From an archaeon (lineage in GTDB: Archaea; Asgardarchaeota; Hermodarchaeia; Hermodarchaeales; Hermodarchaeaceae): 17,121 nt of DNA. Made by a program: the position numbers and the translations under genes. The stretch is from assembly GCA_016550425.1 (NCBI GenBank), contig JABXGS010000098.1:1-17121 (forward strand), read 5' to 3'. Shown here one piece after another: positions 1 to 7,489 of the stretch. Each line of letters begins with the position of its first letter. Positions within the stretch are counted from its first letter, which is position 1. The notes beneath the pieces were generated by a model that did no database searches, was not told the DNA's origin, and was given only the letters and a program-made list of their open reading frames with translations.

Positions 1-2163
1 GGTGGTGGCATCCTCAGCTTCGAGAGTGCAATCAGCTATGTCTGTTATGCTGGTATTCTTCCTCATGAATCCGAAGGGCATGAAAATTATGGAGTCTATT
101 GGACCTATAGCCCGTTTGTTAGCCAGCATGAAGTTCAAGTTCGTCACCCAGTGACGAAAGCCTATCAGGTGAATCAACTTCTAAATACAACAAACATGGA
201 TTATGGCGCATTTGATTGGAGTGCCCTTGGGGCCACGTCCGCTGCCGGCGAAGTTGTACGTCTTGCCTATAAGACCGGTTATCCGAATTGGGCGAGCCTT
301 GTCGCTTATGATTCCAGCACGAAGGGTGGACGCTTTGTGCAAGCCCCCTTACTGGGACCCGTTCCTGCAAATATGGAAGACCTAGTAGTGGATGCCTGCG
401 ATTGGCTCTGTCCACGACCCAAGGCGCGTGTTGTATACGATTTGTCGCATGCCCCACGCCTTGGTGTTGATTCATGGGATACTCTTACTCTGTTTCCAGG
501 ATTTTACTATCAGTATCGTGACAACCTCGTGAATCGCCAATACACCTTTGACAAGCTCTATCCCTCGGCTTCTGGGAACTTTACCCTCGCCCGTCTTGGT
601 CCTTATGATGTGCTCATCATTTGTGCACCTGATGCTGATTACACTACCAGCGATCGTACTGCATTTAACAACTGGGTTAGTGGTGGTGGAAGCGCACTCA
701 TTATGGGTGAAAATCCGTTGAGCGGTGGCTTCCTCAACCCTGATCTTCGAATTAACTTCTTGTTGAATAACTTTGACATGGAAATGAATACAAGTCTTGG
801 TGCTTCAGCGCTTGACATTGTGAGCGATTTTGATTTGCACCCAACCACAGAATCGGTTGCAAATTTGAATTGGGAATACTATGGATACATCAATGTTACT
901 GGGTTAGCTTATTCGATTGGGCGGATTGCGTCGAATATCATGATTTCTAGTCAAACCTTTGGACAGGGTCGCGTAATTCTTACCAGTGATATCAATTGGC
1001 CGGACTTCAATCATTACACACTTTCTTCGAATGGTATCTTTGCAGTAAATGCCATTAACTGGTTATCAGCAGCAACATCGAACATACTACTTTATGTTGA
1101 TGAACCACTCAGCCCCAACTATTACCGGACGCCGGTTAGTCAAGCACTCAATGATTTAGGGCTTTCATTTTACCTCACTTATACCGATGATTATCTTAAC
1201 CTCTCTTTACACACCGACACATGGAATCTAGTCATCATCGATAATCCATGGTGGAGTCTTGATTCATATTATGGGGAAATAGTGGACTACATAGAAGCAG
1301 GTGGACATTTTCTCATGTCCAGCTACTTAGTCGACAATAATCCCTCTGATCCACTCTGGCGACAACTGGGCTTCGAATTTGCCGCTGACGCACCGGATGG
1401 AGCAGATCTCTTCATCTGGGACAATAGTCATGACATTTTCAATCAACCAATCATGTATGGAGCAGCTAACTTCACAAGCATTAACGATTATGGTGATGAA
1501 GGCGATCTGTTAACCGTCTTTTCTAATGCTTCAGCCCTTGCCGGATTCACCACCAGCCCAGCCCCAGGCAACGCATCAATCATCCTCCGCAATGACCTCC
1601 AGACTCTCTACAACGGTTTTCTAATCGACGAATTCAATGGAGACATAGACGACTCTGCATATCCTGACAACTTGGAACTCTGGATTAACGAAATTGCCTT
1701 CATGATGCGACCCATCTGTGCTATCACTCCCGATGTACCCGTCAACGTCACGGAAGGACAAATCCTTACATTCCATGCAGAGGTGGCTAACCTTGGATTC
1801 TCTACCGCACTCATGGGTGAAATCACCGTGAATGTGCCTGTGGGTCTAGGGACCTTGATGGATCCTGCTACTCAACCCTTCAACATCGTTCCTGGTGATT
1901 TCACAACGCTGACCTGGCATGTCAATGTCACAGGCACAGGTAATTACACCTTATCCTTTAGTACAACATATCATGGACTTCCCGGTACAACGTATACAGG
2001 TGTTCCAGCACAAGCCGACATCGAAGCGCTTTCTACACCACTTCCTCCACCAATACCACCATTACCTTGGTGGTGGTGGATTGTCGCACTTGTCGTAATC
2101 ATCGTCATCGTCGTCATTATCTTTATCTACATGTTTCTGAAACGACGTGGAGCTAGTAAATAA
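1..2163 (+). CDS. Large secreted/membrane-anchored surface protein, 5'-truncated
   Basis: The frame is open from base 1 and its first possible start is a GTG at 151, so the gene almost certainly begins left of the window; 720 residues are visible. The first residues (GGGILSFESAISYV) resemble the last helix of a subtilisin-like S8 domain, which is only a hint. Next come two Rossmann/glutaminase-like segments (about nt 421-720 and 1081-1700) of the kind seen in DUF4350/GATase-like ectodomains. Each has an 'LTLARLGPYDVLII'-type strand followed by a 'WVSGGGSALIMGE' or 'YIEAGGHFLMSS' turn. An Ig/CARDB-like beta domain (about nt 1700-2030), a Pro-rich linker, a Trp-rich interface, one membrane helix (about nt 2068-2145) and a KRRGASK cytoplasmic tail follow. 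Many N-x-S/T sequons suggest a glycosylated outside portion. It is probably an anchored protease or adhesion-type protein; the catalytic part, if any, is not visible. Third-codon C use rises toward the 3' end. Confidence 0.8.
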   Translation, partial: GGGILSFESAISYVCYAGILPHESEGHENYGVYWTYSPFVSQHEVQVRHPVTKAYQVNQLLNTTNMDYGAFDWSALGATSAAGEVVRLAYKTGYPNWASLVAYDSSTKGGRFVQAPLLGPVPANMEDLVVDACDWLCPRPKARVVYDLSHAPRLGVDSWDTLTLFPGFYYQYRDNLVNRQYTFDKLYPSASGNFTLARLGPYDVLIICAPDADYTTSDRTAFNNWVSGGGSALIMGENPLSGGFLNPDLRINFLLNNFDMEMNTSLGASALDIVSDFDLHPTTESVANLNWEYYGYINVTGLAYSIGRIASNIMISSQTFGQGRVILTSDINWPDFNHYTLSSNGIFAVNAINWLSAATSNILLYVDEPLSPNYYRTPVSQALNDLGLSFYLTYTDDYLNLSLHTDTWNLVIIDNPWWSLDSYYGEIVDYIEAGGHFLMSSYLVDNNPSDPLWRQLGFEFAADAPDGADLFIWDNSHDIFNQPIMYGAANFTSINDYGDEGDLLTVFSNASALAGFTTSPAPGNASIILRNDLQTLYNGFLIDEFNGDIDDSAYPDNLELWINEIAFMMRPICAITPDVPVNVTEGQILTFHAEVANLGFSTALMGEITVNVPVGLGTLMDPATQPFNIVPGDFTTLTWHVNVTGTGNYTLSFSTTYHGLPGTTYTGVPAQADIEALSTPLPPPIPPLPWWWWIVALVVIIVIVVIIFIYMFLKRRGASK

Positions 2164-2169
2164 TTTAAC

Positions 2170-2205
2170 GTGGAGGAAGCTTCCTCCACACCTTCCTATT
2201 TTTTT
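2170..2205 (+). terminator. Palindromic hairpin plus T-tract terminator
   Basis: A perfect 20-bp palindrome (GTGGAGGAAG followed by its reverse complement, 2170-2189) starts seven bases after the TAA of the truncated surface protein. A run of seven T follows at 2199-2205. Oligo-T tracts end transcription in archaea, and the hairpin may strengthen it or protect the 3' end. Confidence 0.7.
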
Positions 2206-2206
2206 C

Positions 2207-2345
2207 AACAGCAGGATACCATAAAGATAGAGAAAGCAGTTTACCAAAGTGTTATAGGTCATAATGAATAGCTTCGAAGACGAATCTGCTGTTTCTTACA
2301 AATGATGTGAAAGATGATTTACACCAAATCATTGAGTTTGCTCAA
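2207..2345. other. Intergenic region with several small inverted repeats
   Basis: This stretch between two surface-protein genes has no convincing ORF. An 8-bp inverted repeat (AACAGCAG at 2207-2214, CTGCTGTT at 2286-2293) encloses about 70 bases that contain the palindrome CTTCGAAG. Two adjacent hairpins follow: ATGATTT/AAATCAT with a 5-base loop (2314-2332) and TTGAG/CTCAA with a 4-base loop (2332-2345). They lie about 30 bp upstream of the next TATA box, so they could be operator sites or parts of a small RNA. Nothing in the sequence decides this. Confidence 0.25.
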
Positions 2346-2375
2346 ATGGTTGTTCTTGATTGCGTTTTTTGAATA

Positions 2376-2383
2376 TTTAAATA
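2376..2383 (+). promoter_or_regulatory. Archaeal TATA box for the propeller protein gene
   Basis: TTTAAATA is a near-consensus archaeal TATA box lying 35 bp before the TTG start at 2418. Transcription would begin near 2405, giving a leader of roughly a dozen bases that still includes the GAGGTG ribosome site at 2406-2411. Confidence 0.6.
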
Positions 2384-2417
2384 GAAAATAGTGGTGAGTC
2401 CTTACGAGGTGTGACTT

Positions 2418-3758
2418 TTGGGACGTATGTTTTGGGTTTCGACGGGATTAGTAATTTGTTTACTCCTTTCGTTAATGCTTATACCATTTCAACTCTCTCC
2501 GATGTGTGAGCAAAACTCTGAGGAGCCGCTATTGAGGGCTCAGATTGTGAGTGCTCAGGATTTTTCCTCACCCTGGAATTGGACCTATGGCACTGCAAAT
2601 TATGATCGGGGCACCTCCGTAGTGGAGGTAAGTACTGGTGGCTTTGCCATTACCGGCTCGACTGGTGGTGGTGGTCCAAATGCTAATGATGTCTGGTTAA
2701 TTCTGACTGATGACAACGGAAATGCTCAATCGAGCCATACTTATGGCGGTGTATTCGATGATATTGGTTGGGATCTACTTGAGGTTAGTACTGGTGGCTT
2801 CGTCCTATCTGGAGAAACCGAAAGCTTTGGAGCGGGTGATTTTGATGCCTGGTTAATTCGTGTGGATGCAAGTGGTAATCATCTGTGGAACCACACCTTT
2901 GGGGGAACATATGACGAATGGGGCTGGTCAGTTATCGAAGTGAGCACCGGTGGGTTCGCGATATCCGGTCGGACAGCTAGTTTAGGCGCAGGATCTTCAG
3001 ATGTTTGGCTGATTCGTACCGACGCGGATGGTAATGAATTATGGAACAAAACCTACGGAGGCATTTATTCAGATGTAGGAAGAGAGTTGGTCGAAGTCAG
3101 TGGCGGCGGGTTTGCCATCATCGGATCAACACAAAGTTACGGGTCCGGTTCATCAGATGTTTGGCTGATTCGTACCGACGCGGATGGTAATGAATTGTGG
3201 AGTCGAACCTTTGGTGGCTTAACCTCAGATTCAGCACATGGACTTGTTGAAGTGAGTACTGGTGGGTTTGCAATTGCGGGGCGAACCCAAAGCTTTGGCG
3301 CGGGAGCGACTGATCTTTGGCTAATTCGAACAAACGCTAATGGAAACCTGCTCTGGAATCAGACCTTTGGGGGCCTTAGCCCTGATGAAGGTCAATCTTT
3401 GGTTGAGATTAGCACGGGCGGGTTTGCTATTACCGGGTTTACCGGTAGCTTGGGTGCAGGTGTTGAAGATCTGTGGCTGATTTTCACCGACACCAGTGGA
3501 ACCCCATTGGTCAATTACACCTTTGGAGGTACCGAATTTGACATTGGAAATTGCATAATAGAGGTCAGTACTGGCGGTTTCCTCATCGTAGGCATAACTG
3601 AAAGTTTCGGTGCCGGAGTAACTGACAACTGGTTGATTCGAGTCACTGCACAACCACCCCCACCACCCATTCCTGGCTTCCCAGTTGAAGCAATCGTATT
3701 GGCATTACTTCTAACGCTTAGTCTAGGAGTGCTCGTTCGGCGTCACAGAAGGAAGTAG
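2418..3758 (+). CDS. Secreted seven-bladed beta-propeller protein with C-terminal sorting tail
   Basis: The protein (446 residues) starts at TTG 2418, six bases after GAGGTG; ATG 2427 is the alternative. Residues 1-30 are a signal peptide or anchor with a strong hydrophobic core. Residues about 46-410 hold seven repeats of about 52 residues. Each carries 'EVSTGGFAIxG', then 'SFGAGxxDxWLIRTDxxGN', then 'LWNxTFGG'. Seven units of this length fit a closed seven-bladed propeller. The end is PPPPP, then PGFPVEA, a hydrophobic stretch and RRHRRK. This matches the layout of Asgard/euryarchaeal C-terminal sorting signals, which are thought to be cut and lipid-linked by an archaeosortase-type enzyme. 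The likely role is a cell-surface binding or structural protein; the ligand is unknown. Blades 3 and 4 share a long identical DNA stretch. It sits between two other surface-protein genes. Confidence 0.85.
   Translation: MGRMFWVSTGLVICLLLSLMLIPFQLSPMCEQNSEEPLLRAQIVSAQDFSSPWNWTYGTANYDRGTSVVEVSTGGFAITGSTGGGGPNANDVWLILTDDNGNAQSSHTYGGVFDDIGWDLLEVSTGGFVLSGETESFGAGDFDAWLIRVDASGNHLWNHTFGGTYDEWGWSVIEVSTGGFAISGRTASLGAGSSDVWLIRTDADGNELWNKTYGGIYSDVGRELVEVSGGGFAIIGSTQSYGSGSSDVWLIRTDADGNELWSRTFGGLTSDSAHGLVEVSTGGFAIAGRTQSFGAGATDLWLIRTNANGNLLWNQTFGGLSPDEGQSLVEISTGGFAITGFTGSLGAGVEDLWLIFTDTSGTPLVNYTFGGTEFDIGNCIIEVSTGGFLIVGITESFGAGVTDNWLIRVTAQPPPPPIPGFPVEAIVLALLLTLSLGVLVRRHRRK
2997..3196 (+). repeat. 44-bp identical direct repeat within the propeller gene
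   Basis: Bases 2997-3040 and 3153-3196 are identical over 44 bp and lie 156 bp (52 codons) apart, exactly one propeller blade. They encode the SDVWLIRTDADGNEL segment. Other blades are similar only at protein level, so these two were duplicated or homogenised recently. Confidence 0.85.
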
Positions 3759-3782
3759 CATCGCTTCCTTCTCTCCTCTTTT
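3747..3782 (+). terminator. Stop-codon-embedding hairpin terminator
   Basis: AGAAGGAAG (3747-3755) pairs with CTTCCTTCT (3764-3772), and the TAG stop codon of the propeller gene lies in the 8-base loop. A C/T-rich stretch ending in TTTT follows. The stem resembles those at 2170 and 15289. Confidence 0.6.
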
Positions 3783-3885
3783 ATTTAGTCGTCTTCCGCT
3801 ATTTGGTAGTCTCATTGATTCTATTCCAATTGAAACGGGTTTATCCGTCTTCATTCTCCCTAATTTGCCCAGAACCTACACAGTC

Positions 3886-3894
3886 AATATAAAT
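3886..3894 (+). promoter_or_regulatory. TATA box of the 878-residue surface protein gene
   Basis: AATATAAAT is centred about 21 bp before ATG 3911. At the usual TATA-to-start distance, transcription would begin at or just past this ATG. The message would then be leaderless, or translation would start further downstream (see the gene). Confidence 0.55.
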
Positions 3895-3910
3895 CACCCC
3901 TCCCCACATC

Positions 3911-6547
3911 ATGCATTCAAGGAGTGAAAATGAAAGCATTAATTATTTGCCGATACAACCTCCAAAAGAGGGAAATCAGACTTTGCGAAAAGCAATCTGG
4001 ATTAGGCTAGTCCTAATCGGAATCCTTCTAATCCAAATCCCTATATTACAAATACCACTCGCCGGAACACCCCTTCACGAGAAGGAAACGTCCACACCTG
4101 CACTCCCGACACCCGATGTCCCCCTTGATACGCAAATCACTGTAGTTCTGAACAACACGCACGATAATCTCCTATTTAATGTACCAATCTCGGATCCCGG
4201 AATCTACATTTACACGATGATCATGTATGTTGATCGAGCGGATCCAGGGATGGGTGTGGATCTTTATCTTCAGTTGTATGAGAGCGTGAATGAGTACGTG
4301 CCCCAAATAGATACATATCTTCCGAAGGATCGCGAATTTATTTCTCATCCATGGTGGACGTATTTTGCAGGTATGTCAAGTCCCTACTGGCAGGATTTTA
4401 TGGTGGCCCAACCTGGGGCCGTCGTTATCGAATTTGACTTCACCTGGTATACGCCATGGGATCAGGTATCGGTGAATTTCACGGTTAGTCAAGAATACTC
4501 CTTCGCTGATGCGACGTCTGCTCCTCTAGGGCAGGATACTAGTATTCGCTGGACGGAGGAGGATGCATGGAATGTAACGACATTCACTGTTCCCTCGAAT
4601 GCCTTGTACAATATCTCCTTGTCTGGCAGCGTGCCCTACAGTACTACTGCAGGCTGGCCTGGCGACCCCAGCTTCTCTATGTTTAATGTCATGGCGTTAT
4701 TTGATCTCATCTATGGTTCACGCCTGAGTTATTCGGAATGGTTTCCAACTGTGAATATTCCAGTAGGACCGGCTGTCGGTGCTGCCACATGGACTGCAAT
4801 GCAAACGGTTCCCCTTCCTGCAGGCGATTACTACTTAGTAGCTAGAAGCATGCCTTTCTTGTTCCTCAATGGCACCTACCTTGATCTGACGCTCCACGTG
4901 GAATCGGTCTCCACACTCGCTTTAGGCGCGGATGAATCACTTTCGTTATACTTTGACGCCGCAGATCCAGTAAATGATGCCTATGTTGCGGTTACCGTCC
5001 CTGCTAATTCTATGGTCGATTTCTACCTGAACAATCCTGAAGGCGGGAATTGGACTGTTGCCACCTATGATGCCTGGCATGGAATGTCCCTTCCCCCAAC
5101 TTACGACTACTATGAGGACCCTAGCACCAACCTGACCCTTGAAACTCGGTACAACTACGGGGTTGCCTTGAAACAGCCTGTGACGATGATCAATCCAGGT
5201 TCAGGTCTCTTGGGCGAACAATACTTGGAGCCGTTCGTGTTCGTGGGAACTGAGGTTGCCTACATAGATGATGTTCCACAGCTAGCAACCTTTCCTGCCT
5301 TTGGTGGTCCTACATGTTTTTGGAACACTTTCTATATTATTGTGGAAGCCACACCAGGATTTGTTGGACCTCCTAGCGCGACCTTCAACATTAGCTTGAA
5401 TCTGGATACAAGCCCCCTTCCCCAACTCACTACTACCAGTGTGATCGTGCCAATTAATCAGACCATTGCACCCTTTTACCACGGCTTCCTGTTGACCGTC
5501 GAAAGCGGTGTAACCTATGAAATCAGTGCCACACCAAGCTATACCTCAAACGGCGTGGTCATGTTACAAGGACTATCTGCTCAAGGTGAATTCTACAAGG
5601 ACTGGGGTATAGGCTCATATTGGCCGCTCTTCAAAGCGGTCGGTATGGGAGGTATGATGGCTCCAGGTGTTCTCGCCACATACGGTGTGAACGACACGAT
5701 ATCTGTCCGCTTTACTGCCGTACGAAATACGACCATGCTCTTCGTTGTTCTTGGAACCCAACCAATGCTAGGTCCCAGTGACACAACCGAGCTCAATGTT
5801 CAAATGACTATAACCCAACCTACGGTCTATACAATAGGATCAGAATATACAGTAACCACCACGTCGACCGAATACGATTTCACCGCCTACAACGTCCCGG
5901 TCATCGCCGGTTACCGCTATCAAATCAGACTATCCATTGATCATGGCAGCATCTTTGCCACAGGTATCTGCTTTGATGATGCTGGACACACCCCTTTTAG
6001 CACCACAGTCTATGACCAATGGATCAGCGTGTCCCATACCGCTCTAATGAGCTCCACTCGTATCTACACCGCCACACAAACTGGAACTGTCACCTTTGCC
6101 CTCATCCACCAAGGCAACACCCGCTTCTCTATCACTCTCATTGATGACACACCACCCGACGTTGCTATTCTTGAACCGGAGTGGGGCGCTTCCTTCGAAC
6201 CCAGTGACATCATTATCAACTTTACCGTCAGCGACGAAGTTGGTCTCGCCTCCCTCGTTGTAGGCATCGATGGCAGCGAAGATAGCATCCCTATCGACAG
6301 CACCAGCTATACTTATTCCGCGACCACTGCTGGTCTCCACCATATCTATATTGAAGCGGAGGATCTCCAAGGCAACATCGCCAGTGACAGCATCACTATC
6401 CTCATCCTCCCCGAACCCACATCCTGGACCCTTGGGCAAAACGCCGCCTTCGGGCTCCTCTATCCCCTCCTCATCATTGGCGCTGCCGCCACCGGTGTAA
6501 TTTGCTTCCTTCTCGGCTGGTTTATCAAAGGACGACGAAAACCCTAA
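3911..6547 (+). CDS. Large membrane-anchored beta-rich surface protein
   Basis: This 878-residue protein is of unknown function. A hydrophobic segment at about residues 30-50 is preceded by RKAIWIR and reads as a signal peptide. Starting at TTG 3983 (residue 25) would give a more standard signal sequence, and the TATA position makes the ATG at 3911 either leaderless or too early. The long middle is beta-rich, full of aromatic residues and N-x-S/T sequons, and seems to contain several repeated jelly-roll-like modules similar in style to bacterial pre-peptidase C-terminal domains. Near residue 745 an Ig-like domain begins with the typical 'DDTPPDVAILEPEWGASF' opening. One membrane helix (about 846-870) and GRRKP end the protein, so the bulk faces outside. 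It follows two other surface genes and probably shares a cell-envelope role. The last third is strikingly C-rich at third codon positions compared with the first third. Confidence 0.8.
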   Translation: MHSRSENESINYLPIQPPKEGNQTLRKAIWIRLVLIGILLIQIPILQIPLAGTPLHEKETSTPALPTPDVPLDTQITVVLNNTHDNLLFNVPISDPGIYIYTMIMYVDRADPGMGVDLYLQLYESVNEYVPQIDTYLPKDREFISHPWWTYFAGMSSPYWQDFMVAQPGAVVIEFDFTWYTPWDQVSVNFTVSQEYSFADATSAPLGQDTSIRWTEEDAWNVTTFTVPSNALYNISLSGSVPYSTTAGWPGDPSFSMFNVMALFDLIYGSRLSYSEWFPTVNIPVGPAVGAATWTAMQTVPLPAGDYYLVARSMPFLFLNGTYLDLTLHVESVSTLALGADESLSLYFDAADPVNDAYVAVTVPANSMVDFYLNNPEGGNWTVATYDAWHGMSLPPTYDYYEDPSTNLTLETRYNYGVALKQPVTMINPGSGLLGEQYLEPFVFVGTEVAYIDDVPQLATFPAFGGPTCFWNTFYIIVEATPGFVGPPSATFNISLNLDTSPLPQLTTTSVIVPINQTIAPFYHGFLLTVESGVTYEISATPSYTSNGVVMLQGLSAQGEFYKDWGIGSYWPLFKAVGMGGMMAPGVLATYGVNDTISVRFTAVRNTTMLFVVLGTQPMLGPSDTTELNVQMTITQPTVYTIGSEYTVTTTSTEYDFTAYNVPVIAGYRYQIRLSIDHGSIFATGICFDDAGHTPFSTTVYDQWISVSHTALMSSTRIYTATQTGTVTFALIHQGNTRFSITLIDDTPPDVAILEPEWGASFEPSDIIINFTVSDEVGLASLVVGIDGSEDSIPIDSTSYTYSATTAGLHHIYIEAEDLQGNIASDSITILILPEPTSWTLGQNAAFGLLYPLLIIGAAATGVICFLLGWFIKGRRKP

Positions 6548-6574
6548 CTGGCAAATCAATCCAGTGAACCCTAT

Positions 6575-6608
6575 GCTGGACAGACCTCTGCCCAGCTCCC
6601 CCTTTTTC
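6575..6608 (+). terminator. Hairpin terminator after the surface gene cluster
   Basis: GCTGG (6575-6579) pairs with CCAGC (6592-6596). An inner CAGA/TCTG stem is possible, and TCCCCCTTTTTCTT follows. It lies 28 bases after the stop codon. Confidence 0.5.
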
Positions 6609-6866
6609 TTGAACATAACCCTAAGTGATGAGAGTATTTCTCGTGCTGGTTTTCCTCTCTTTCAAAGTAAGTCGTACTCTGTATCTTTAGGTCACCGATA
6701 GGGTAGTCTCATCTATTATTGCTAATTCTTGAATTTTCACTCCAAGGTGAGAACGAACTTTTCAGAGTGTTAGACGCTTCTATTTGGTATTTCGAAGACA
6801 TAAATGCACTAGCACAGAAATGACAGTAAGATCTGTTTTACGTCACTATTTGATTATCTGAGATTC

Positions 6867-6896
6867 TCAAGATACAAAATTCTTGATGATTTTTTT
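6867..6896 (+). terminator. Second + strand hairpin with T7 tract
   Basis: TCAAGA (6867-6872) pairs with TCTTGA (6881-6886) across an 8-base loop, and a run of seven T ends at 6896. It lies 320 bases beyond the last + strand gene and just before the end of a - strand gene. It is either a backstop against read-through or the end of an unseen transcript. Confidence 0.4.
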
Positions 6897-6911
6897 AATT
6901 TCCTTAGGAGA

Positions 6912-7361
6912 TTACAATTCGCCGATATCTTCGTCCCAGAGATGCGGATTAGCATCTATGAATGTGCGCATCATTTCTTTACACTCAGATAAATCCAAAT
7001 CTACAACTTCCACACCGTGCGATTTCATGAAATCTGGAGCACCGGCAAAGGTGGTCGATTCACCAACTATAACCCGTTTAATCTTGAATTGGACCACGGC
7101 TCCGGCACACAGGTAGCAGGGCATTAAGGTGGAGTAAAGTGTGGTTCCTGCATAACTACCAACACGACCGGCGTTTTGAAGGCAATCGATTTCTGCATGC
7201 AGGATGGGGTTATCTTTTTGGACTCGTTGATTGTGTCCTTCCCCAACAATCGTTCCATCCTTGACCAACACAGAGCCAATGGGAATGCCGCCTTCGCTGC
7301 GGCTTTTCTTCGCTTGTTCAATAGCTGCTTGCATGAAAGGATCCATCATTTGATTCACCAT
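6912..7361 (-). CDS. Cytosine deaminase, Fcy1-like (CDA superfamily)
   Basis: This zinc-dependent deaminase probably converts cytosine to uracil in pyrimidine salvage. From the ATG at 7361 the protein has 149 residues. It carries the zinc ligands and catalytic Glu as HAE (His55, Glu57) and PCxxC (Cys82, Cys85). Beyond the generic CDA motifs it matches yeast Fcy1 in details I recall: 'EGGxPIG' near the N-terminus, 'GHNxRxQK' before HAE, 'TTLYxTLxPCxxCxGA', 'VGE' and the C-terminal 'FIDxxPxxWxEDIGE' helix that closes over the substrate. That specificity helix argues for cytosine rather than tRNA adenosine or dCMP. The frame extends to a TTG at 7370. ATG 7361, or ATG 7349 with a GGTGA six bases upstream, are better starts given the TATA-like box at 7376-7383. 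The gene has its own promoter and does not appear to be in an operon. Confidence 0.82.
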   Translation of the reverse strand: MVNQMMDPFMQAAIEQAKKSRSEGGIPIGSVLVKDGTIVGEGHNQRVQKDNPILHAEIDCLQNAGRVGSYAGTTLYSTLMPCYLCAGAVVQFKIKRVIVGESTTFAGAPDFMKSHGVEVVDLDLSECKEMMRTFIDANPHLWDEDIGEL

Positions 7362-7375
7362 TCTATTCAATAATC

Positions 7376-7383
7376 ATATAATT
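7376..7383 (-). promoter_or_regulatory. TATA-like box of the cytosine deaminase gene
   Basis: The - strand reads AATTATAT about 15-22 bases before the ATG at 7361. This predicts a leaderless or very short-leader message and slightly favours the inner start at 7349. Confidence 0.4.
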
Positions 7384-7395
7384 CAGAAGCTTGCC

Positions 7396-7401
7396 AAAAA
7401 A
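7396..7401 (-). terminator. T6 tract ending the QueG-like gene transcript
   Basis: Six A on the + strand read as TTTTTT on the - strand. They lie about 90 bases after the stop codon of the iron-sulfur protein gene and just before the deaminase promoter. No stable hairpin was seen. Confidence 0.35.
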
Positions 7402-7489
7402 CTATTTCACCTGATGTTCGACTGCTAGCTGACGGCCTTTCCCCTGCGAATTCTTGAGGGCAGTTCGCCTGCTTTGGATATCTGCGCTT

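Larger units (their letters stand above)
6548..6911. other. 364-bp convergent intergenic gap
   Basis: The gap lies between the + strand surface protein gene and the - strand deaminase gene. It holds one hairpin terminator near the first gene and a second hairpin with T-run near the far end. I found no tRNA, no convincing ORF and no clear promoter. Confidence 0.5.

Noticed and set aside
119..475. 118-codon - strand frame at the left edge
   Set aside because: It is antisense to the truncated surface protein, whose domains are recognisable throughout.
2206..2417. tRNA or CRISPR in the intergenic gaps
   Set aside because: No cloverleaf with TTC-loop signature and no regularly spaced direct repeats were seen here or in 6548-6911; the inverted repeats are short and unlike each other.
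3321..3653. 110-codon - strand frame inside the propeller gene
   Set aside because: It mirrors the repeat structure of the real gene and has no independent promoter or ribosome site.
6044..6616. 190-codon open frame on the - strand inside the end of the 878-residue surface protein gene
   Set aside because: It is antisense to a well-supported gene, covers its membrane helix and Ig-like domain, and is explained by the C-rich, stop-poor composition there. Its protein is low-complexity Gly/Glu-rich with no recognisable fold.
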